NCBI GenBank assembly: GCA_022702705.1
Contig: CM040434.1
Coordinates: 60,381,022-60,445,021, forward strand
Direction of reading: 5' to 3'
Source of the DNA: Papilionanthe hookeriana x Papilionanthe teres
Taxonomy: Eukaryota > Streptophyta > Magnoliopsida > Asparagales > Orchidaceae
Length of the DNA stretch: 64,000 nt
Shown here in pieces: positions 57,610 through 64,000 of the stretch. A model generated the notes under the pieces. The model saw nothing but the letters and a program-made list of their open reading frames with translations. It had not been told where the DNA came from and made no database searches. The translations under genes were made by a program, and so were the position numbers. Within the stretch, counting starts at the first letter, position 1. Each line of letters begins with the position of its first letter.

Positions 57610-59058
57610 ATGCGTAATTAAGGTTCTGAAGGACTTGTGCCTTACGATTATGAATTAGAAAGAACTATTAGAAAAATTAAAAAAATTAAAAATACAAAAA
57701 AATTAAAAATATTCAAGAAATGACAAATCATCAAAATCAAAATGTAGGCATCCATCAAGAATTAAGACCTTTAAGAGATTATGTTAACCCTACAGTAGAT
57801 GAATTTGGTGGTAGTATTCAAAATCCTGCCGTAGCTGCTAATTCTTTTGAGCTTAAACCTGCTATTATCCAAATTGTGTCTAATAATCAGTTTGGGAGAG
57901 CAACAACTGAAGATCCTAATTTGCATCTTGCTAATTTTCTAGAGTTGTGTGTTACTTTTAAATATGACGGTGTTTCGGATGATGCTTTTAGACTTAGACT
58001 TTTTCCTTTCTCACTAAGGGATAAAGCTAAAATATGGTTACATTCATTATCACCTGGATCAATAAGAACTTGGGGTGAACTGTCACAAAAGTTCCTTGTG
58101 AAATATTTTCCACCATCTAAGACTGCTAAGTTAGGAAATGATATAACATCTTTTTGTCAGTTTGAAGGGGAATCAATATATGCAGCATGGGAAAGATTTA
58201 AAGATCTCCTCAGGAAATGTCCACATCATGCGATACCAGATTGCTTAATAATTCAAACTTTATATAAAGGATTAGTTGGATCTCTTAGATCAATCATCGA
58301 TGCTGCTGCTGGTGAATCATTAATGTCTAAACCATTTTTTGATGCTTATGCTTTAATTGAAGAAATGGCTACTAATAATTTTTAATGGCCTTCTGAAAGG
58401 TTAAATCCTAAAAAGGTAGCCAGTGTTTATGAGAATGATGCTTTTACAATGTTAGCAAATCAAGTTGTTATTGTATCAAGGATGATAGACCAATTTGGGA
58501 TGAATTTTTCTCAGCTAAATCTCATGATTGAAGAAAATTCATTAGAACAAATGGTTGATTCTTATTCTTCACCAGAAACTCTGAATGCTATAAGTAAATC
58601 TAGCAACACATATTTCAATTATTATAACCCAGGTTGGAAGAAACATCCAAATTTTAACTGGAATAACAATAATTAGGGTCGTGTTAATCAACAATGGGGG
58701 AACCACCAAGTAAACCCATTAGGGAATTGGAACAACCAAGGTAATAATAATAGATTAACTTATCCTTCAGGTTATAACAATGCTTTACAAAATAAGGAGA
58801 ATTTGTCTATGGAAGAAGTAGTCATATGGGAAATCAATTACAAATTCAAGGAGCAACCATCAGAGATATTGAAAATCAATTGGGACAAATTGCAAATGCC
58901 TTAAGTAATAGATCCCAAGGAATGCTTCCAAGCAATACTGAAGTGAATCCAGGAGAAAAGAATAAAGAACAAGTAAAAGCAATTCAACTGAGAAGTGGAA
59001 AAGAATTGGAAGGTAGAGTTCAAAAAGAAACTGAAGTAGAGAAAGAAAAGATTGAATG
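57610..59058 (+). pseudogene. gag, nearly full length but broken, copy 3
   Basis: Most complete gag in the window. The equivalent start codon at 57610 is followed by TAA at codon 4 and a shift in an A-run, so the longest open part begins at 57720. It holds RPLRDYVNPTVDEFGG, the gag core (FELCVTFK-like text, AFRLRLFPFSLRDKAKIWL, TWGELSQKFLVKYFPPSK, YAAWERFKDLLRKCPHH, IDAAAGESL) and ends at TAA 58383. Further open parts are 58449-58676 (ending YNPGWKKHPNFNW, a hallmark of Athila gag, then TAG) and 58826-59059 (IENQLGQIANALSNR, LPSNTEVNP, AIQLRSGKEL). I see no CCHC zinc knuckle where one would be expected. Family assignment is firm. Confidence 0.9.
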
Positions 59059-59107
59059 ACCTAAAGAGGATGCTCCAAAAGGTTTTGAAAGACCTATTTC
59101 TCCACCT

Positions 59108-59928
59108 ATGGTTTATTTAGAAAAAACACCACCTCCATTTCCTCAGAGACTTCATCAACAAAAGTTGGATAAGCAATTTTCAAAATTCTTGGAGATATTA
59201 AAGAAGCTTACCATTAATATTCCATTTGCTGAAGCCCTAGAAAAAATGCTAAGCTATGCGAAATTTATGAAGGATATTCTTAATAAAAAGAGGAAGTCTG
59301 AAGAAAATGAGACTGTTGCACTTAGTGAGGGGTGCAGTATGATAATTCAGAAAAAGCTTCCTGAAAAACTTAAAGATCCTGGTAGTTTCACAATTCCATG
59401 TGCAATCTTAGAAAGAATCTGTGGAAAAGCTTAATTTAATTTGGGTGCAAGCATTAACCTTGTGCCTCTATCAATATTCAAAAGACTGGAACTATGAGAA
59501 ATAACCCTAACAACTATAACTCTGCAATTAGCAGATCGTTCGATCACATATCCTAAAGGAGTTATAGAAGATGTTTTAGTAAAAGTGGATCAATTTATTT
59601 TTCTTGTGGATTTCATTGTGTTACATATAGAGGAAGATAAAGAGAACCCATAATTTTGGGGAGACCTTTTCTAGCTACAGGTAGAGCTATGATAGATGTG
59701 CAAAAAGGGGAATTAACGATGAGGGTTAATGATCAGACTGTTTCATTTAATATTTCAAAATCGATGAAATATCCTACTAGAGGTAAAGAAGATGAGTGTT
59801 ATAGGATGGATGTTATTGAATATTTACATGAATTTCATTTCAAATCAACTTATGAAGAGAAAGTTGAAAGAGAAGAATTGGAATTTAGGAGTTATTTGAT
59901 TCTGAAGTTTTTCAAGAGGAAGATTTAA
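59108..59928 (+). pseudogene. protease and flanking linker, broken, copy 3
   Basis: Open from 59108 (PPPFPQRL, AEALEKMLSYAKFMKDI, KLKDPGSFTIPCAI) to TAA at about 59432. Just after it, the active-site text reads NLGAS in place of DLGAS: the catalytic Asp codon GAT is AAT. A second stop follows in the RLEL segment, and a frameshift near 59642 moves the frame into ILGRPFLATGRAMIDV, open to 59928. Copy 2 keeps the Asp. The lost residue alone would inactivate the protease. Confidence 0.88.
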
Positions 59929-60245
59929 AGTATGTTCGTGAAAGTTTTGAATTGTTGGATATGATTGAAAAAGATGAATCTTATGGTCCATCAATTGAAA
60001 AACCTCCTGAACTTGAGCTAAAAATGCTTCCTAATCATTTGAAGTATGTTTTTCTAGGTGAATCCTCAACCTTGCCTGTTATAATTTCCTCTCAATTAAC
60101 TGAAAAAGAAATAGAGAGTTTGCTTGAAATTTTGAAGAAGCACAAGAAAGCCTTTGGATGGATAATTGCTGACATTAAAGGAATCAGTCCTTCAATTTGT
60201 ATGCGCAGAATTTTTATGGAAAATAATTGCAAACCGCAGGCTGAT
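59929..60245 (+). pseudogene. protease to reverse transcriptase linker, copy 3
   Basis: Open at 59952-60260 with DESYGPSIEKPPELELK, LPNHLKYVFLGESSTLPVI, and KKHKKAFGWIIADIKGI, the standard lead-in to Gypsy RT. It ends in the frameshift near 60240 also seen in copy 2. Confidence 0.8.
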
Positions 60246-61040
60246 CCCAAAGGAGATTAAATCCTATCCTGAAAGACGTTGTTAAGAAACAAATTTTAAA
60301 ATGGTTGGATGCTGGAATTATCTACCCTATTTCAGATAGTGCATGGGTTACTCCTATTCAATGTGCTCCTAAGAAAGGAGGAGTAACTGTGACTGTTAAT
60401 GAAAAGAATGAAATGATATCAACAAGACAAGTTACAGGGTGATGAATATGCATTGATTATAGAAAATTAAACCTTGCCACAAGGAAAGATCATTTTCCGC
60501 TCCCTTTTCTAGATCAAATGTTGGATAGACTGCCTGGGCATAAATACTTTTGTTTTCTGGATGGATATACTGGTTACCACCAAATTCAAATTGCTCCTGA
60601 GGATCAAGAGAAAACTACATTTACCAGTCCTTATGGTACGTTTTCTTTTAGAAGAATGCCCTTTGGTTTATGTAATGCCCCTACTACATTTCAGAGATGT
60701 ATGATGGCTATTTTTTGTGATTTAATTGAAAAAGGTATTGAAGCTTTTATGGATGACTTTTCAGTGTTTGGAATTTCGTTTGAATCTTGTTTAGAACATT
60801 TATCTAAAGTTCTAAAACGCTGTGAAGAAACTAATTTAGTCCTTAATTGGGAAAAATGTCAATTTATGGTAGCAGGAGGAATTGTTTTGGGACATCGGAT
60901 TTCAGAAAAAAGTTTGGAGGTAGATCCTGTAAAAATTCAAGTTATATCTAATTTACCTTGCCCAACCAATGTAAGGGTAATTAGAAGTTTTTTAGGACAT
61001 GCTGGATTCTACAGGCGTTACATCAAAGACTTTTCAAAGA
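60246..61040 (+). pseudogene. reverse transcriptase, best preserved copy, copy 3
   Basis: The first part (WLDAGIIYPISDSAWVTP, then a Gly-rich segment) is stopped by TGATGA at 60440-60445, the same double stop as copy 2. From 60518 a 281-codon frame runs without interruption through the RT palm: FCFLDGYTGYHQI, MPFGLCNAPTTFQR, FMDD at 60746-60757, then VLNWEKCQFM, LGHRIS, and FLGHAGFYRRYIKDFS. All three catalytic Asp codons are kept. This is the longest pol frame in the window. Confidence 0.92.
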
Positions 61041-61770
61041 TTACAAAACCTTTATGTCATTTATTGAAAAAGGATGCAATTTTTAATTTTGATGATGATT
61101 TCCTCAAAGCCTTTGAAACATTAAAAGAAAAATTAATCACTGCACCTGTAATAATTTCAACAAATTGGGAAAAACCTTTTGAATTAATGTGTGATGCTAG
61201 TGATTATGCTATTGGTGCTGTTTTAGGTCAGAAATATGATAAAATTTTTAAAGTAATTTATTATGCTAGTAAAACTCTTAATGAAGCTCAAATTAATTAT
61301 GCCACTACTGAGAAAGAGTTAATAGCTATAGTATTTCCCTTTGATAATTTCGATGATATTTAATTGGAACTAAATGTGTGGTGTATACTAATCATTCTGC
61401 TATTAAATACTTAATGAAGAAAAATGATGCAAAATCGAGACTGATAAGATGGATTCTTCTTTTGCAAGAATTTGATTTTGAGATAGTAGATATAAAGGGT
61501 TTCTGATAATCAAACTGCTAATCATTTGTCCATTCTTGAAATTAAAAAATCTCTCTGTGATATTGAAGAAATTAATGAATATTTTCCTGATGAGAAACTA
61601 TTCACTGTTAAAGAATTACATGTTATGTGGTATGCAGACATAGTAAACTTTATTGTTAGTAATATTATACCCTAAGGTTTGACATACCAAGAAAAGAAGA
61701 AATTTTTGTGTGATGCTAAGACTTATTTTTGGGGTGACTCATTTTTATATAACAAGGAAAGGATCTTATA
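61041..61770 (+). pseudogene. RNase H and linker, broken, copy 3
   Basis: Continues the 60518-61363 frame: KPLCHLLKKDAIFNFDDD, PFELMCDASDYAIGAVLGQ (first Asp), YYASKTLNEAQINYATTEKEL (Glu). A frameshift near 61360, shared with copy 2, ends it. In the next frame the TDH motif reads TNH: GAT is AAT near 61390, so a catalytic Asp is lost. An inserted T at about 61500 and a TAA at 61673 are shared with copy 2. Confidence 0.88.
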
Positions 61771-61781
61771 ATTCGAAGATG

Positions 61782-62878
61782 TGTTCCTTTGGAAGAGACT
61801 TATGAAATTATTCAAAAATGTCATGATTTTGATTATGGGGGACATTTTGGAAGTGATAAAACTACATATAGAATATTACAATCAGGATTTTATTGGCCTA
61901 CAATTTTTAAGTATGTGAATTTTTATATTAAAAATTGTGATAGATGTCAGCGTGCAGGCCATAGTTCTAGAAGAAATGAGATGTCCCTTAATTATATGTT
62001 GGAAGTTGAAATATTTGATGTTTGGGGACTAGATTTTATGGGACCATTTACACCATCTTTCGGAAATGTTTATATGTTGATAGCAGTAGACCATATTCCA
62101 AATGGATTGAAGCTATTGCTTTACCTCGATGTGATGCTTAAAGTGTTGCAAAGTTTTTAGAAAAGAATATATTTTGCAGATTTGGAATACCTAGAGTAAT
62201 CATAATTGATGGGGGAAGTCATTTTAGAAATGCGATTATTGGGAAGTTAACAAAGAAATAGCATATTAATCATCGCATTGCTACTCCTTATCATCGGCAG
62301 AAAAGTGGTTTGGTTGAATTATCCAATCGTGAAATTAAAAGAATATTGGAAAAAACTGTTAATCCAAATAGAAAGGATTGGTCAATCAAACTGGATTATG
62401 CTTTATGGGCCTATAAGACTGCTTACAGAACACATATAGGAATGTCCCATAAAGGCTGATTTTTGGAAAAGCTTGTCATTTACCATTTGAACTTCAGCAT
62501 AAAGCATATTAGGCTATTAAAGAGTTTAATTATAATTTGAAAGATGCTGCTGAAAGGAGATTATTGCAATTAAATGAGCATTAAGAAATAAGGAATGAAT
62601 CTTATGAAAATGCTAAGACTTATTCGGAAAAGATGAAGTTATGGCATGATCAGAAGATTCTTACTAAAAATCTTGTTCCAGGACAAAAAGTTTTACTATA
62701 TAATGCTAGATTGAGAATATTTTCTGGAAAACTTAAGTCCAGGTGGATGGGTCTATTTATTGTGATAAAAGTTTATTCTTATGGAGCTGTAGATATTCAA
62801 GATCTGAAGGGTGGAAAATATTTAAAGTTAACGGACATAGACTTAAACCATATTTTTCAGTCAATAAACATAAATTAG
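61782..62878 (+). pseudogene. integrase, broken, copy 3
   Basis: HHCC finger (KCHDFDYGGHFG ... CDRCQRAGHSSRRNEM), core with WGLDFMGPFTPSFGNVYM, then a frameshift near 62092 followed by text with IIDGGSHF and GLVELSNREIKRILE. Later breaks: TAG near 62258, a small deletion near 62449, TAG at 62510 (all copies) and TAA at 62582 (with copy 2). The C-terminal frame 62633-62878 carries the GPF-type module, here changed to GLF. Confidence 0.9.
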
Positions 62879-63292
62879 ATAATTATTTGATGTTGGGTCA
62901 CTGAGAATGAGTTCTAGGTATGTCAGACTGAAATCGTTAAAACAACCACTTTGTGGGAGACAACCCATAATTATCGGTATGCTTTGCTTTATGTTTGTTT
63001 TGTGTGCTTAGTTTGCTTTCTTTGGTTTGTTTTATGTTTTTAGTGGTAGTAATTTGGATTTTTTAAATGATAGTTGAGTTTATTTGACCTTAATTGATGA
63101 CTTAGAGAAGTCAAAATGAAAATTTGGACACTTAACAGACCTGTGCTAAATTGAGCATTGGCGGCTATAGGCGCTGGAGTTACAAAAAACATGAAAAATG
63201 AGGTTCTAGAAGCTTTGATCATGGGGGAGAAGTTTTGGAAGTTATTTTGGAGTTGTAAAATGTCTTGGGATAGATTTAGCACTTTCCAAGTC
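62879..63292 (+). other. 3' untranslated region after pol, copy 3
   Basis: Non-coding. Contains TGGGAGACAACCCA (62954-62967), T/G-rich text, the decayed CG palindrome near 63158-63178 and the purine run at 63223-63232. A minus-strand frame across it is a by-product of composition. Confidence 0.65.
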
Positions 63293-63299
63293 TATAAAA
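63293..63299 (+). promoter_or_regulatory. TATA box upstream of the downstream ORF, copy 3
   Basis: TATAAAA, 86 bases before the ATG at 63379; context and spacing as in copies 1 and 2. Confidence 0.5.
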
Positions 63300-63378
63300 A
63301 GGACCTGATTTAAGAGAAACATTTGCCCCAAGTCCTATTTTCATTTCTGAGTCTTAAGAAGAGAGTTTTGTGTGCATC

Positions 63379-63783
63379 ATGTGTTCCTGGGGGAAGGAAA
63401 TGAAGAAGAAGTAAGATTCTGACAAAGGTAAGTTCATTAGTGATAGTGCTAAAGAATTATTCAATGGTTATCTTGCTGTTAGTATTCAAGATATTGCAGA
63501 TATGATTGCAAATATTGAAGCCCGAGTGACTTCAATATAAGCAAAGATCAATGAAACTAATTTGCAGTTGGAGCACATGGGATGGCAACTCAAGATGCAA
63601 TTTAGTCATTCAAGGTATGTGGAAGAAGCAGATAAGGCGATGTTTGTGAAAAACAAATGGATTGAAGAAGAAGATGTAATAATGAACAATTATCGCCCGT
63701 TCTATCAACTTTATATTCCAGAAGGGTCAAATGAGAATAATAGTGTTCCAGGATATAATCCACCTAATGGAGAATGGAATTAA
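63379..63783 (+). pseudogene. short downstream ORF, copy 3
   Basis: Same 130-odd-codon reading as at 1948-2349, with the two shared TAA codons at 63412 and 63538. It is open from 63562 to 63783 with QLEHMGWQLKMQF and NYRPFYQLYIPEG. The terminal stop is at the copy 1 position, so the hydrophobic extension of copy 2 is not joined. Confidence 0.55.
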
Positions 63784-64000
63784 GAATGCTTTGTTCTTAT
63801 TTGTTTATTGTTCTTATGTGTAATCTTTAGTGTTCTTGTGTGTTATGTTTGGTGTGTTTAGTGTTTATATTTAAGTATTAATTAAGCCTGATGATGTGAT
63901 GGTTACATCCTAGAGATGTATACTTATCAGTTTGAGATTAAAGTCTCTTGTATTTAGAGAATTTCACCCTTTATGTGTGGATAGAAATTCTAAAGTTGTA
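63784..64000 (+). other. non-coding 3' region, copy 3, cut by window end
   Basis: Matches copy 1 at about 2350-2566. It ends just after the inverted repeat 63958-63991. No gene. Confidence 0.6.

Larger units (their letters stand above)
57492..64000 (+). mobile_element. Athila-like Ty3/Gypsy unit, copy 3 (3' truncated by window)
   Basis: Third head-to-tail copy. It carries the longest gag-pol remnant of the window and shares derived lesions with copy 2. The window ends in its 3' region at the point equivalent to about base 2566 of copy 1, just short of the CpG-rich leader and a presumed third array. Its PBS carries one change (TGGTGCC in place of TGGCGCC). Confidence 0.85.

Noticed and set aside
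57492..64000. Copy 3 as an active element.
   Set aside because: Stops, frameshifts and loss of catalytic Asp in protease and RNase H rule it out.

Overview
The window is plant nuclear DNA made entirely of retrotransposon and satellite sequence; I see no host gene, rRNA or tRNA gene. The broken gag-pol reading frames read as the Athila branch of Ty3/Gypsy (Metaviridae). The gag has a typical plant-type core, the protease reads DLGAS, the reverse transcriptase has FMDD, the integrase has an HHCC finger and WGLDFMGPF, and the C-terminus has a GPF module. The primer-binding site is complementary to plant tRNA-Asp. The species cannot be told from the sequence.

Layout: one large unit is repeated head-to-tail. 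Each unit runs PBS, gag-pol, a 1.6-1.8 kb 3' region with a short downstream ORF, a 22-25 kb satellite array, a ~430 bp unique segment, and then the next PBS. Copy 1 (1-26291) lacks its 5' part: RNase H tail and integrase (1-1446), 3' region (1447-3217), array 1 (3218-25852), pre-PBS segment (25853-26291). Copy 2 (26292-57491) is complete from PBS to PBS, exactly 31,200 bp: gag-pol with a 1,057-bp deletion (26410-30608), 3' region (30609-32401), array 2 (32402-57052), pre-PBS segment (57053-57491). Copy 3 (57492-64000) has the fullest gag-pol (57610-62878) and runs off the window inside its 3' region.

The satellite has a ~78-bp monomer built from eight 9-10 bp blocks, each carrying a TGAC or GTCA core. 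Almost every core is a W-box (TTGAC[C/T]) on one strand or the other, spaced about one helical turn apart. Above this lie higher-order blocks, including a recent 5.63-kb duplication in array 2, and above those the ~31-kb macro-unit. Arrays 1 and 2 are collinear variant by variant over more than 20 kb, so the unit was duplicated as a block.

No copy can be functional. All have stops and frameshifts, and several lesions are shared between copies, so amplification happened after the element was already dead. The most interesting open points are: (i) whether each array sits inside an LTR, giving LTRs of more than 20 kb; (ii) a strong splice donor just before each array and an acceptor with branch point just after it, which would make the whole satellite one intron; (iii) the helically phased W-box array; (iv) sharply bounded patches of CA-to-CG change plus small indels, in arrays and in pol, which look more like consensus error than biology.
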